From CAZSSH01 sp964609825 (GTDB taxonomy: Bacteria > Verrucomicrobiota > Lentisphaeria > Victivallales > Victivallaceae), in contig CAZSSH010000004.1 in the NCBI GenBank assembly GCA_964609825.1, positions 248,001 through 312,000 of the forward strand: 64,000 bases of DNA, read 5' to 3'. The notes beneath the pieces are model-generated. The model was given only the letters and a program-made list of their open reading frames with translations, did not search any database and was not told the DNA's origin. The position numbers were made by a program, and so were the translations under genes. Each line of letters opens with the position of its first letter. The stretch's first letter is position 1. Of this stretch, positions 44,901-52,802 are shown piece by piece.

Positions 44901-47489
44901 CTCTTTTTGTTTGACGCCGCCGATGTCAAAAAAGTACAACAATCCGCCTTTATCGCAGGCTTTGATCATATTGTCCAAATCGTAATCCTTGTCCGAGAAG
45001 GGACCGCGAAAGGCGTTGTAGCCGAGATTTTTCAAATTTTTGACCACGGCCTCGCAAGTGGCGTAATCCCAGGTCGAGTCGGCCCACTCGTCGTGATTGC
45101 GGAGGTGGACGACTTTGCCGTTGAGTTCATAATTTTTGCCGTTGATGGTGAATTCACGGTAGCCGAACGGAATTTCCGCCAACTCGTCGAGGACCTTGCC
45201 GCTGTTGTCCGCCAGAGTGATTTTGGCGCGGTACAAATACGGATTCTCAAAATCCCACAACACGGGATTCTCCCAGGTTTGTTTGAGCTCAAAGCGGGCG
45301 GTGGCACCGGGCCCGACGGTCTGCGGTTTGCCGGTGAACAAGGCCGGGGCGTTGGTCCCGGTAATCACGACTTGGGCGCGGACGTTTTGGGTTTGGCCGG
45401 AGTAATTCTTAAGGTCGACGGCAAGTTTGAGCGTTTTGTCACCGACGCCGGTGATGATTTGGGGTTTGCTCAACTCCAGTTGCGGCAAAATTTGGAGGTA
45501 GACATCGCCCTTGACTCCACGCCAGTTCCATCTTTGGCCGTCGTCGTCGACTTGCAGCAACAGGCGGTTGTCACCGTCAAATTTGAGAAATTGTTGGTCG
45601 AGGGCAAAGTTGGTCCTCTCAGAGGAGTTGATCGCTCCCAGATAGCGGTCGTTGAGCCAGACTTTGCCGCTTCCCGAGCTGCTTAACTCGTCAAACGTTA
45701 AGACAATGCGGCGGTCGGCCGGGATTTTGCCAAGGGTAAACGTGCGCTCAAACAACGCGCGGTTGTACTGCCACGTGGGTTTGCCGTCAAAGATATCATC
45801 GTTTACGATGCTCAAATCGGGCTTGCGGATGCGAAACTCGACGTCGCTGCGCCCGTTTTCGTGTCCCGCGTAACGGCCGGGGACATTGAGGTAATACCAG
45901 GGGAGTTTTGCAGCGCCGGTGCCGACCGGCAAAAAGCGCCAGAGACCGTTGAGATAAATGGTTTGGCGGCAAGTGTTGGCGGTCCGATATTCGCCCGCCG
46001 CGCCCCACAACGTTTTTTCCTTGTCGTTGACGGGGACAAAGTTGACCGGGACAATTTCGGAATCGCCGCTCTTGGCGAGCTCGGAGTTGTCTTTGCGGGC
46101 GATTTCGGCGGCGATTTCGGCGGGGGAAAGCGCGCGGTTGAAAATGCGCAGCTCGTCAATGATCCCCTCGGCCTGCGTGGTGTCATAGGTGCCCGCATCG
46201 GCAAGGTCGCCCAAGCGCATTTTGGCGGGGGCGTCCGGGGTTGCGACGGCAAAGGTCAGCGGTTTGGCGGCAACTTCTTTGCCGTCAAAAACGAGAAAAA
46301 TTTTGTTGTTGCCGTAGCCGAAGGCAAGGTGGACAAACTCTTTACCGGCGTCGGCGGGCAGGGGGGCGGAGACGGTCTCGATATTTTTGCCGTTGCCGAC
46401 GGTAAAGGTCAAGACTTTTCCCTGCCGGGTCAAGCTCCAAAAAGTGTTGCCGCATGCAGAATGCAATAAGCCGCGCAAATTGTCGTCTTTGGCTTCCGCT
46501 TTGAGCTTAAAAAAAAAGCTGCCGGTAAGCTCCGGCGGATTAAGCGTGCCGTCCGCCAGCTCAAGGGTCATCACCGATCGTGCATCATAGCCGTGCCGGG
46601 AGAACTCGGCCCCTTTGCCGATTACGGCATTTTTAAAAATCATCCGCTCGGAGTTGGTGCTTAAATTGCCTTGCGTACTTACCGCATCGACCCGGCCGTT
46701 AAAGGGAATTTGCAGTACCGGCAAACCGGCGGTGCTGTCGGCCGTGCTGTCGGGCTTGGTTTCCATGATGATTTTGACCTCATTGGCGTCCAAGGCGCGT
46801 TTGAATACTTTAAACTCGTCCACGGCTCCGGTGAGCCAAGTGTCGCCGCCCGGATACGAGCACCCGAGGCGGATAAACTTTTGGATGCTTCCTTTGCCCT
46901 CCAAGGGAGTGTCGCGCAGCAGTTTTGCCTCGACACCATTAAGGTAGATTTTGACTGCGCCGTCTTTGCTTGCCATGGCCACATGCGTCCACTCGTTGGC
47001 CGGAAGCACGCTCGCCGAAATCATGGCCGATGCCATTTTTTTATCCGCGCCGAAACGCCCGGCGGTTATCTGCGCCCAAGTGGTGACGTCCATAAAAATG
47101 TCGCCGTCGCCCCAGGCCCCCGAGTTATAGGCCCGAAACAGATGGCGCACTTTTCCTTTGCCGTCGGCAAACGCATTGCCCGGTTGGTCCGGCTTGACGT
47201 AAAAGGCAATCGTCCACTCGCTGTCGGAGGATAATGGCGCGCCCAGTTTGTACACCAAATCGCTCTTTTTGTCCATGCTGAAATATACGGCTTCGCCGAA
47301 TTTGCCGGGGATGAAGCTGAGGCTTTCGCCCCGTTGCAGCGCTGCGCCGTCGTTGGCGACGACGGGCTTTGCATTTTGATGGTTAAAGTCGGCGTAAAAG
47401 ATCAGGTCTTTGTTTTCGTCAAACCCGCCGGCGGCGAGCATGGCGGCAAACGACAAGAGTCCGGCGGATAAAAAATGCTTGAGCGTCAT
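41955..47489 (-). CDS. Giant secreted LamG - GH2-like glycoside hydrolase
   Basis: 1844-aa exported protein. A signal peptide (MTLKHFLSAGLLSFAAMLAAGG) is followed by two LamG/concanavalin-like modules (about residues 25-240 and 250-465; both end in DE-(L/F)-(K/R)-(V/I)-F-(K/N)-RAL). A GH2 sugar-binding domain with RALFERTFTLG and a GH2 Ig-like domain follow, then a TIM barrel (HLRNHDEWADS, NLGYNAFRGPFSD, NHPSIVLWYLSVN near 889-900). A flavodoxin or amidotransferase-like domain (about 1240-1500) and a second jelly-roll (about 1690-1840) close the protein. In GH2 enzymes NHPS is followed by W-S-x-G-N-E, whose Glu is the acid/base; here the text reads W-Y-L-S-V-N-F, so that Glu seems absent. It is the last gene of the third cassette. 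Confidence 0.8.
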   Translation of the reverse strand: MTLKHFLSAGLLSFAAMLAAGGFDENKDLIFYADFNHQNAKPVVANDGAALQRGESLSFIPGKFGEAVYFSMDKKSDLVYKLGAPLSSDSEWTIAFYVKPDQPGNAFADGKGKVRHLFRAYNSGAWGDGDIFMDVTTWAQITAGRFGADKKMASAMISASVLPANEWTHVAMASKDGAVKIYLNGVEAKLLRDTPLEGKGSIQKFIRLGCSYPGGDTWLTGAVDEFKVFKRALDANEVKIIMETKPDSTADSTAGLPVLQIPFNGRVDAVSTQGNLSTNSERMIFKNAVIGKGAEFSRHGYDARSVMTLELADGTLNPPELTGSFFFKLKAEAKDDNLRGLLHSACGNTFWSLTRQGKVLTFTVGNGKNIETVSAPLPADAGKEFVHLAFGYGNNKIFLVFDGKEVAAKPLTFAVATPDAPAKMRLGDLADAGTYDTTQAEGIIDELRIFNRALSPAEIAAEIARKDNSELAKSGDSEIVPVNFVPVNDKEKTLWGAAGEYRTANTCRQTIYLNGLWRFLPVGTGAAKLPWYYLNVPGRYAGHENGRSDVEFRIRKPDLSIVNDDIFDGKPTWQYNRALFERTFTLGKIPADRRIVLTFDELSSSGSGKVWLNDRYLGAINSSERTNFALDQQFLKFDGDNRLLLQVDDDGQRWNWRGVKGDVYLQILPQLELSKPQIITGVGDKTLKLAVDLKNYSGQTQNVRAQVVITGTNAPALFTGKPQTVGPGATARFELKQTWENPVLWDFENPYLYRAKITLADNSGKVLDELAEIPFGYREFTINGKNYELNGKVVHLRNHDEWADSTWDYATCEAVVKNLKNLGYNAFRGPFSDKDYDLDNMIKACDKGGLLYFFDIGGVKQKEYTNWNSDETKSAMYRKLEAQVDRYRNHPSIVLWYLSVNFLGYAWDYHPLKMADGYLPPFHADKAAAAQEAAQYLTQLDPTRPWFFQAGGNFGPVITSNAYFCWLPEAEKFAWAEPWREIGTKPLHIIETSFPYINSFYGMDLNNPGAKPLFLTENAARFFGDQAYQLTSAKEVEMTKLYRNPKTDSWAFHGEYRTYPTVEAVKNHLLGETVKSWRGSGISGLCPFAEFGYAYDRKSPSANIHNWWSTPVTGQNVRSPGWHPDVWKYAAHLDVDFDKPRQLATTLKESLSPVLIYIAGDQDHFASKAGNYYPGQTIVRTVVVINDTLQAQKFSLDFTLDGKNIGDFDQTLQVGEIARIPVKMTLPELAKCEFAVITRSPANVARVAKTFELIAPVSGKVADAAFYGPAGDFGLIFADAAKLATLDNVKVLIVGRKQYDQKFVQWAQKIKLAAWIDAGGKVIVLEQSPEALTSLGLKTHNVYLRQAFPTALLPGVTANQLGYWHGYGNMAAHHAAPPAGSEEKIPDQLWHYTNEDMVSAYPIRRPFAGAAQALAVGGKDLLYAPLLRFPAGKGSVTFCQMEISNRPEEPMAGKVLQELITSARNTVNPAARTLYIVGDTDTYGFAAKTFAAPVKPGSIILGSGGGEEILAAVAAGSDYLTTVPTAELAAKLKLKLQPCEFDRLTLSAAGKEQLPGLGARDLYFRHGAKGLAVTGENVTALAANQTIVMVSYGKGRIILNTLAANDSGQLKETQSNLGSSRYFAEEIYRERFNQINAAILAKLGAVPAFDMARQLADPTVAPAEINLDGEWAFCFDPDRKITPATILKTDGRWTVIKVPGFWENQTFDAKYLPGNLKSAKDYNGFAWYVKEVQIPADMQQRNLVLEMKTVDDLDTAYVNGQLVGNTGEDIPGYWEYCRRYNVPAALNQGGKMIVAVEVNDLRGNGGIAGNVRLVEKAAAGHDTQASPYGNLPVSTYNTEKAIRW

Positions 47490-47505
47490 TTAACTGCAAA
47501 TCCTT

Positions 47506-48306
47506 CTATTTGTAAGCGCTGGTGGCGGTCCCGGCGACGGCGTTGGGAAACATCGCATTCATACTCGTTGCATCGATGCCGGAGTTATTAATTTCGCTCA
47601 CGTGCGCATCCAAGTGGAGTAAATTGCTCTTGTTGCCGTGGCGGGTGCTCATCCGCGGCACGCCGTTGTTGGTCAGCCAGTCGCTGGCGCCCCAGTAGGC
47701 AAAGTAATTGTTGCCCATTGAGCCGTTGCAACCGGAGCCGTCAGTACGGATTTGCGAGTCCAGCATTGCCACTTTTTTGCTGGGTTCCTTAAAGCGCGCC
47801 AGCTTGGGCATGGCATGGTTGCCGTATTTGTAGGTGCCGGAGGGACTGGTCAATGAGGTGGTCATGTTTAACCCCAAAACATAACCGGCGGTGCCGTAGC
47901 TGCCGATCGGAACGGCGCTGGTGGCAAAAGCATCTCCCGCCGGGAGATTGTTGGAAACCGTCGTCGGATATTTTTCGCGGCCGGTGGAGGGACAAAAGGT
48001 GAGTTTGTTGATGGTGCGCGTCCAGTATTGCTCTTTGGGGGTGTAACCGGCCAGCATGAGTTTGTTGTAAATCGGGGAATAATTGTCAGTGCTGTTGGTA
48101 TTATAAACAGTGGTGGCGGGGGCAAAATCATTCCAGTCTGAGGGGTACATCGCAATCATGGTGCCAAGCTGCTTCAAATTGGCCTTGCACTTGGTTTCCA
48201 TCGCCCGGTCACGCGCCTGATTCAACGCCGGCAGTAACATTGAGGCCAAAATGGCGATGATGGCAATCACTACCAAAAGCTCGATCAGTGTAAAATTTTT
48301 TTTCAT
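47506..48306 (-). CDS. Pseudopilin-like secreted protein, H-X9-DA variant
   Basis: 266-aa protein. The start at 48306 follows GAGGGAGGG and gives the leader MKKNFTLIELLVVIAIIAIL, nearly identical to the pseudopilins at 3561 and 27103. It ends its helix in PALNQARDRAMETKCKANLK. The C-terminal motif is STRHGNKSNLLHLDAHVSEI: nine residues separate His from Asp, with Ala in place of Gly. It lies 16 bases upstream of the LamG-GH2 gene and 17 bases downstream of the regulator stop. It is the middle gene of the third cassette. Confidence 0.9.
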   Translation of the reverse strand: MKKNFTLIELLVVIAIIAILASMLLPALNQARDRAMETKCKANLKQLGTMIAMYPSDWNDFAPATTVYNTNSTDNYSPIYNKLMLAGYTPKEQYWTRTINKLTFCPSTGREKYPTTVSNNLPAGDAFATSAVPIGSYGTAGYVLGLNMTTSLTSPSGTYKYGNHAMPKLARFKEPSKKVAMLDSQIRTDGSGCNGSMGNNYFAYWGASDWLTNNGVPRMSTRHGNKSNLLHLDAHVSEINNSGIDATSMNAMFPNAVAGTATSAYK

Positions 48307-48323
48307 GGTCTTTTCCCTCCCTC

Positions 48324-49334
48324 TCAGGGCTTGTAACAACCGCGGTAATACGGGTCGTCAAGTTGTTGTTTATGATAAATGCGAATTTGTTCCGGCGTCA
48401 GAAAATCGGTGACAAAGCGGATCTGGGTGATCGGTTGACCCGGATTTTCGATCAAGTCGATGGTTTTGGCGACGTTGCGCTCGATGAAGTCCTTGAAATC
48501 ATAACGGATGACGCCGAGAACCAATGCTGAGTCGATGTAGTTAAAGGGCAGCGTATAACTGTAAATGAATTTAGTGTGCGAAGCAATGTTGTGCTCAAGG
48601 CAATAATGCATATAATCGTTGATAAAGATCCACGAGTAGGAGATAAACAACTCGGGGTTGCGCTGGGCCAGCCGCTCGTTGAACGTGTCGTTGTTTTCCT
48701 CCGGATCAATGGACTGATAAGGGACATGATACTCTTTGCACAACTCCTCACTTACCGTATTCCATTCATGGCGGAAAAAGTGCGAGGCAAACACCACGTC
48801 TTTGATGCCCAGCTCGATGATCACCTCAAAGGTTTGCCGCAGTCCCCCGGTGTAATCGACGGTGGCGTCGCAAAACGCCGGATAACGTGAACTCATTTGG
48901 ACAAACGGATAGTTGCGCAAACGCTCGTCCATCTCCGGGTCGCCGAAATAGTTGAGGTGATAAATGATCCCGTCGGCTTGGCGGTCGAGCATGTTTTGCA
49001 GGCATTTTCGCTCTTTTTCGCGGTTGAAGTTGGTGACCGAGATCAATAGCTGGTAATCAAATTTATCGACCTCGTTTAATACCGATTGGGCCATGAAGCT
49101 GGAGAAGCCGCCCGAAATGTCGCCGGTGATTAATGCAATGGTTTTGCTCTTGCCCTTGCGCAAAGCGCGGGCGGCGGCGGAGGGGCGGTAGTCGAGCTTT
49201 TTGACCGCTTGGTCGATCTTTTGCTTGGTCCTGTCGGCGATTTTGGCGGAGAGAGGGTGTTTGTTAAGATAAAGCGAGACGAGTGAGGTGGAGACCCCGA
49301 CTTCGTTGGCAATATCTTTTAAGGTGGCGCGCAT
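48324..49334 (-). CDS. LacI-family transcription regulator
   Basis: 336-aa regulator. The helix-turn-helix MRATLKDIANEVGVSTSLVSLYLN (residues 1-24) and hinge helix (PSAAARALRKGKSK, about 51-64) are followed by the sensor fold (TIALITGDISGG, YQLLISVTNFNREKERKCLQNMLDRQADGIIYHL, FVQMSSRYPAF, VVFASHFF). GAGG lies seven bases before the ATG. A consensus promoter and an 18-bp perfect palindrome lie directly upstream, so autoregulation is likely. It is the first gene of the third cassette and probably responds to a sugar from the LamG-GH2 substrate. Confidence 0.92.
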   Translation of the reverse strand: MRATLKDIANEVGVSTSLVSLYLNKHPLSAKIADRTKQKIDQAVKKLDYRPSAAARALRKGKSKTIALITGDISGGFSSFMAQSVLNEVDKFDYQLLISVTNFNREKERKCLQNMLDRQADGIIYHLNYFGDPEMDERLRNYPFVQMSSRYPAFCDATVDYTGGLRQTFEVIIELGIKDVVFASHFFRHEWNTVSEELCKEYHVPYQSIDPEENNDTFNERLAQRNPELFISYSWIFINDYMHYCLEHNIASHTKFIYSYTLPFNYIDSALVLGVIRYDFKDFIERNVAKTIDLIENPGQPITQIRFVTDFLTPEQIRIYHKQQLDDPYYRGCYKP

Positions 49335-49348
49335 TTTTTATCCTCTCT

Positions 49349-49366
49349 GATTAAATCGATTTAATC
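49349..49366. promoter_or_regulatory. Perfect 18-bp palindrome, candidate LacI operator
   Basis: GATTAAATCGATTTAATC is its own reverse complement with a central CG, like LacI/GalR operators. It lies just downstream of the -10 box of the regulator promoter, over the early transcribed region. Confidence 0.75.
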
Positions 49367-49376
49367 GTTTTTATTA

Positions 49377-49405
49377 ATTATACCGCAAAGCCGATCAAAT
49401 GTCAA
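49377..49405 (-). promoter_or_regulatory. Consensus sigma-70 promoter of the third cassette
   Basis: On the minus strand TTGACA (49405-49400), exactly 17 bases, and TATAAT (49382-49377), matching the consensus at all twelve positions. Confidence 0.88.
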
Positions 49406-49641
49406 GATGCCGCCGCAAAAATTTTAATATTTTTTTGTTTTGCAATTTGCATTGTATAAATATTATGATATGCTATAGACGTATAAGGATACATTGTTGA
49501 TTTCAGGCGGATTTTTTCTGTCGCCAAGTTAAGTATCCGGTAATTTTTTTAACTGAGACCAAGGGCGCGTATCAGATTTGTTTAAGGATAAAGCAAGTCC
49601 GTCGTCAAGTCAAAAAACATTGGGAGGAAAGGGTTACGCAA
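49406..49641. other. Intergenic region upstream of the NfeD-flotillin operon
   Basis: AT-rich spacer of the divergent LacI and NfeD-like genes. TTGTAT, 16 bases and TATAGA, preceded by TG, (about 49453-49480) is a plausible plus-strand extended -10 promoter. No open frame or RNA structure is convincing. The ribosome binding site before the NfeD-like ATG is GGGAGGAAAGG at about nine bases. Confidence 0.4.
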
Positions 49642-50202
49642 ATGATCGAAACCGCAGGAGAATTTTTAGCCAACAGTCAGCGTATCTATCTCTTTGTCGC
49701 CGTACTGGCCACCGCCGTGTTTGTCATCCAGTTTTTGATGAGCATTGCCGGAATCAGCGGAGACGGCGGCGATGGCGACTTCAGCGTGGATTCTCATGAC
49801 GCGGCGGACATCAGCGGACTTAATTTTTTTTCCGTCAAAGCGATTGTGTCGTTTGTCGCGTTTTTCGGCTGGGGCGGCTATTTTTTTGGCCACTTGGGCT
49901 GGGGCGGGCTCGCGATTGCCTTTTTTTGCGGGCTTTTAATGATGTTTTTAACCGCGCTGGTGATATCCTTGCTGCTCAAAATGCAGCAGTCGGGCAATAT
50001 CGGCAGCGATGATTATGTCGGCAAGACCGGCAAAGTATATTTGTCCATCGCGGCCGGCCGCGCCAAGGCGGGGATCGTCACGGTGGATTTTCCGGGGTGC
50101 ACCCGGCAGGTGGAGGCTTTGGCCGACGCCGAGATTGCGACCGGCAAAGCGGTCACGATTGTTGAAAAATTAACCGATCACACTTTTTTAGTTAAGGAGT
50201 AA
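49642..50202 (+). CDS. NfeD-like membrane protein (flotillin partner)
   Basis: 186-aa protein. An N-terminal hydrophobic helix (IYLFVAVLATAVFVIQFLM, about 15-33), a Gly/Asp-rich loop (SGDGGDGDFSVDSHD) and two further membrane segments (about 65-115) precede a C-terminal OB-fold-like beta domain (YVGKTGKVYLSIAAGRAKAGIVTVDF, about 125-185). This is the layout of short NfeD/YuaF proteins, which are encoded with flotillins and act in membrane microdomains. The flotillin gene begins 6 bases after the stop, which strongly supports the pairing. Confidence 0.85.
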   Translation: MIETAGEFLANSQRIYLFVAVLATAVFVIQFLMSIAGISGDGGDGDFSVDSHDAADISGLNFFSVKAIVSFVAFFGWGGYFFGHLGWGGLAIAFFCGLLMMFLTALVISLLLKMQQSGNIGSDDYVGKTGKVYLSIAAGRAKAGIVTVDFPGCTRQVEALADAEIATGKAVTIVEKLTDHTFLVKE

Positions 50203-50208
50203 TATAAG

Positions 50209-51864
50209 ATGTCACCTGTATTGATCATGGCTGTCTTGGCCGCATTTGTCCTCATGATGATTTTGATCTCGCTTGTTACGTGGTACCGCAAGTGCCCGTC
50301 CGACCGGATTATGGTAATTTACGGGCGTACCGGCGGCAACCGCGCCTCCAATTGCATCCATGGCGGCGCCAAATTCGTCTGGCCGATTTTTCAGGATTAC
50401 GGGTATATTTCGCTGCGCCCGCTGCAAATCATCGTCAATTTGGACAATGCGTTGTGCAAGCAAAACATCCGCATCAATGTGCCGTCGGTATTTACCGTCG
50501 GGGTAAGCACCAGCCCGGAAATTATGGGCAACGCCGCTGACCGTTTGTTTGGTCAAGCCCCGGAAGCGATCGCCGAGCTGGCTAAGGATATTATTTTTGG
50601 TCAGCTGCGTCTGGTGATTGCGTCAATGATGATTGAGGAAATCAACGCCGACCGCGAAACTTTTTTGCGTTCGGTCGAGGCCAACGTGGCCGAGGAGCTC
50701 AAAAAGATCGGCTTGGAGCTCCTTAACGTCAATATCACCGACATTACCGACGAGTCCGGTTACATCCAGGCCATCGGCAAACGCGCCGCCTCCGAGGCGA
50801 TCAACAAAGCCAAGATCGACGTCGCCGAAGAAACCCGAAAAGGGAGCATCGGCGAAGCCGAAGCCAAGAAATTTGAGCGCGTCGCCGTCGCCGAAGCGGA
50901 AGCGCTGGCCTCGGCCGGGGAAGCCAACGCCGACCGCGACCGCCGCATCGCGGTGAAACAGGCCGAAGCTTTGGCCGCCGCAGGGGAGGCGGAAGCCGAC
51001 CGCAACCGCCGTATCGCGGTGAAACAGGCCGACGCCAAAGCCGCCGCGGGCGAAGCCGACGCCGAGCGCGAGCAGCGCATCGCCGTCAAGCAGGCGGATG
51101 CCCAGGCCGTTGCCGGGGTGGCCGATGCCGAGCGCGAGCAGCGCATTGCAGTGAAACAGGCCGACTCGCTGGCGACGCAGGGGGAAAACCTCTCGATGAT
51201 CGAGATTGCCAAGTCCAACGCTATCCGCGCCGAGCAGGAAGCGGAGGCCTACCGCAAAGCTCAGGCCGCCCGCAAGGTCGCCGAGGCCCAGATTGAGAAA
51301 GCACAGTTTGAGGCCGAGGCCGAAGCGCAGATTACCCGCGCCCGCATGGAAATGGAGAAACAGCGCGCCGAGGTCATTGTCCCGGCTGAAATTCACAAGA
51401 GTCAGGTGGAGATCGCCGCCGAAGCCGAAGCTGAGCGCATCCGCCGCGAGGCCAAAGGTCAGGCCGACGCGATATATGCCAAGCTGGCCGCCGAGGCCAA
51501 GGGGAACTTTGAGATTTTAAAGGCCAAGGGTGAGGGTTACCGCACCATCATTGAGGCTTGCGAAAACGATGCCAACGCGGCAAGCAAGATGCTGTTGATC
51601 GAAAAATTGCAGGAAATCGTCAGCTTGCAAACCGAAGCCATTAAAAACATCAAGATCGATAAAATCACCGTTTGGGACGGCGGCAACAAAAGTGCCGACG
51701 GCAAAACCACCACTGCCAATTTTCTCTCCGGGATGTTGCAAAGCTTGCCACCTTTGCATGATGTGGCGGGGATGGCCGGGCTGGACCTGCCTGACTATCT
51801 GGGAAAAGTCTCTGACAAGGGGCAAAAAGCCGAGGACGCCAAAGAGGCTGTCAAGGCCAATTAA
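50209..51864 (+). CDS. floT: Flotillin with 22-residue repeats
   Basis: 551-aa SPFH-domain membrane scaffold protein. One N-terminal membrane helix (VLIMAVLAAFVLMMILISLVTW) precedes the SPFH domain (about 30-205: MVIYGRTGG, GAKFVWPIFQDYGYISLRPL, RINVPSVFTVGVS, ADRETFLRSVEANVAEELKKIGLELLNVNITDI). A long Ala/Glu-rich coiled coil follows (about 205-460). Inside it are five near-identical 22-residue units (RIAVKQAxAxAxAGEAxADR) at 224-333. A less repetitive C-terminal part ends in a Lys-rich tail. It forms a two-gene unit with NfeD and probably organises membrane lipid domains. Gene symbol by family resemblance. Confidence 0.93.
   Translation: MSPVLIMAVLAAFVLMMILISLVTWYRKCPSDRIMVIYGRTGGNRASNCIHGGAKFVWPIFQDYGYISLRPLQIIVNLDNALCKQNIRINVPSVFTVGVSTSPEIMGNAADRLFGQAPEAIAELAKDIIFGQLRLVIASMMIEEINADRETFLRSVEANVAEELKKIGLELLNVNITDITDESGYIQAIGKRAASEAINKAKIDVAEETRKGSIGEAEAKKFERVAVAEAEALASAGEANADRDRRIAVKQAEALAAAGEAEADRNRRIAVKQADAKAAAGEADAEREQRIAVKQADAQAVAGVADAEREQRIAVKQADSLATQGENLSMIEIAKSNAIRAEQEAEAYRKAQAARKVAEAQIEKAQFEAEAEAQITRARMEMEKQRAEVIVPAEIHKSQVEIAAEAEAERIRREAKGQADAIYAKLAAEAKGNFEILKAKGEGYRTIIEACENDANAASKMLLIEKLQEIVSLQTEAIKNIKIDKITVWDGGNKSADGKTTTANFLSGMLQSLPPLHDVAGMAGLDLPDYLGKVSDKGQKAEDAKEAVKAN
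50878..51207 (+). repeat. Five 66-bp in-frame tandem repeats within flotillin
   Basis: Each unit codes for 22 residues of the pattern RIAVKQAxAxAxAGEAxADRxx; the first and last units are more diverged. Conservation is at protein level with some synonymous change, and 22 equals two 11-residue (hendecad) coiled-coil periods. Confidence 0.85.
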
Positions 51865-51880
51865 GGTAATTCAAAACGAA

Positions 51881-51912
51881 ACGGGAAGGAAAAAATCCTT
51901 CCCGTTTTTTTA
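51881..51912 (+). terminator. Intrinsic terminator of flotillin operon
   Basis: ACGGGAAGGA and TCCTTCCCGT form a perfect 10-bp stem with an AAAAA loop followed by seven T. Confidence 0.93.
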
Positions 51913-51920
51913 TGCCTTTG

Positions 51921-52802
51921 TCAGCTGCAAATGGTTTTAGCCCCGGGGTGCTGATGGCGAAACCAGGTGCGCTGCCGCCGCGCGTACTGCCAGGTCTGGG
52001 TCGCAATTTTTTGGGTCAGTATCTCCAAGTCAAAATCATTGCGGAGATATTGGTCAATCAAGGCGTAGCCGATGGCTTGATACGCGGTGGGAGAGGCGAG
52101 GAGGCCGTCTGCGACGGCGGCCCGGGCTTCCTCAATCCAACCATCTTTCAGCATTTGGCGGGTGCGTAACAAAATCCGCTCTTTCATCACCGCCGGATCG
52201 CGGTCAAATTTGACTGCCGTCGTTTGATAGCGCAGGATTGGCGTCTGATTTTTTTGCAGCTCAACGATGGATTTTCCGGTCAAGACTTTGACTTCCAGTG
52301 CGCGGATGAGCCGCCGCTGGCATTGGCCGAAGCGCTCCAGAGCCAACGGATCAAGCTCCCCCATATATTGCTTAAGGTCGGCAAATTGCTCCTCGGCCGC
52401 AAACTGCCGGTCCAGCCGGTCGCGCAAATCGCGGTCGGCCGGGAGGTCGTCAAGGCCGTAAAGGATTGCTTTGAGGTACATGCCGCTTCCGCCGGCCAAG
52501 ATCGGCAGCTTGCCGCGCGCCGCGATTTCGGTGATTTTTTGGTCGGCCAGCTCCTGAAAGGTGAAAACATCGATGCGCTCACTGATATCCCGGATGCCGA
52601 TCAAGTGGTGGGGGATGTTTGCGCGCTCGGCCATTGTCGGCTGCGCGGTGCCGATTTCAAGGCCGCGGTAGATTTGCATCGAGTCCACCGAGATGACTTC
52701 GCCGTTGTGCTTTTGGGCGCAGTCAATCGCGTAAGCGGTTTTGCCGGAGGCGGTCGGGCCCATTACCGCCATGATTTCGATTTTATTGGACGACATAGAC
52801 AT
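51921..52802 (-). CDS. miaA: tRNA dimethylallyltransferase
   Basis: About 293-aa enzyme that prenylates A37 of tRNAs reading U-initial codons. P-loop GPTASGKTAYA (about residues 15-25), ISVDSMQIYRGLEIGTAQPT (about 40-59), LAGGSGMYLKAIL (about 100-112) and LDPLALERFGQCQRRLIRALEV are all standard MiaA motifs. The C-terminus QTWQYARRQRTWFRHQ is also typical. The start is uncertain: ATGs at 52802, 52796 and 52772 all lack a clear ribosome binding site. The gene overlaps the end of the GT-C gene, so translational coupling is likely. Confidence 0.93.
   Translation of the reverse strand: MSMSSNKIEIMAVMGPTASGKTAYAIDCAQKHNGEVISVDSMQIYRGLEIGTAQPTMAERANIPHHLIGIRDISERIDVFTFQELADQKITEIAARGKLPILAGGSGMYLKAILYGLDDLPADRDLRDRLDRQFAAEEQFADLKQYMGELDPLALERFGQCQRRLIRALEVKVLTGKSIVELQKNQTPILRYQTTAVKFDRDPAVMKERILLRTRQMLKDGWIEEARAAVADGLLASPTAYQAIGYALIDQYLRNDFDLEILTQKIATQTWQYARRQRTWFRHQHPGAKTICS

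Noticed and set aside
50878..51207. Regular 66-bp repeat as CRISPR array or satellite
   Set aside because: The units are contiguous, in frame and encode a coiled-coil repeat of flotillin; there are no spacers.
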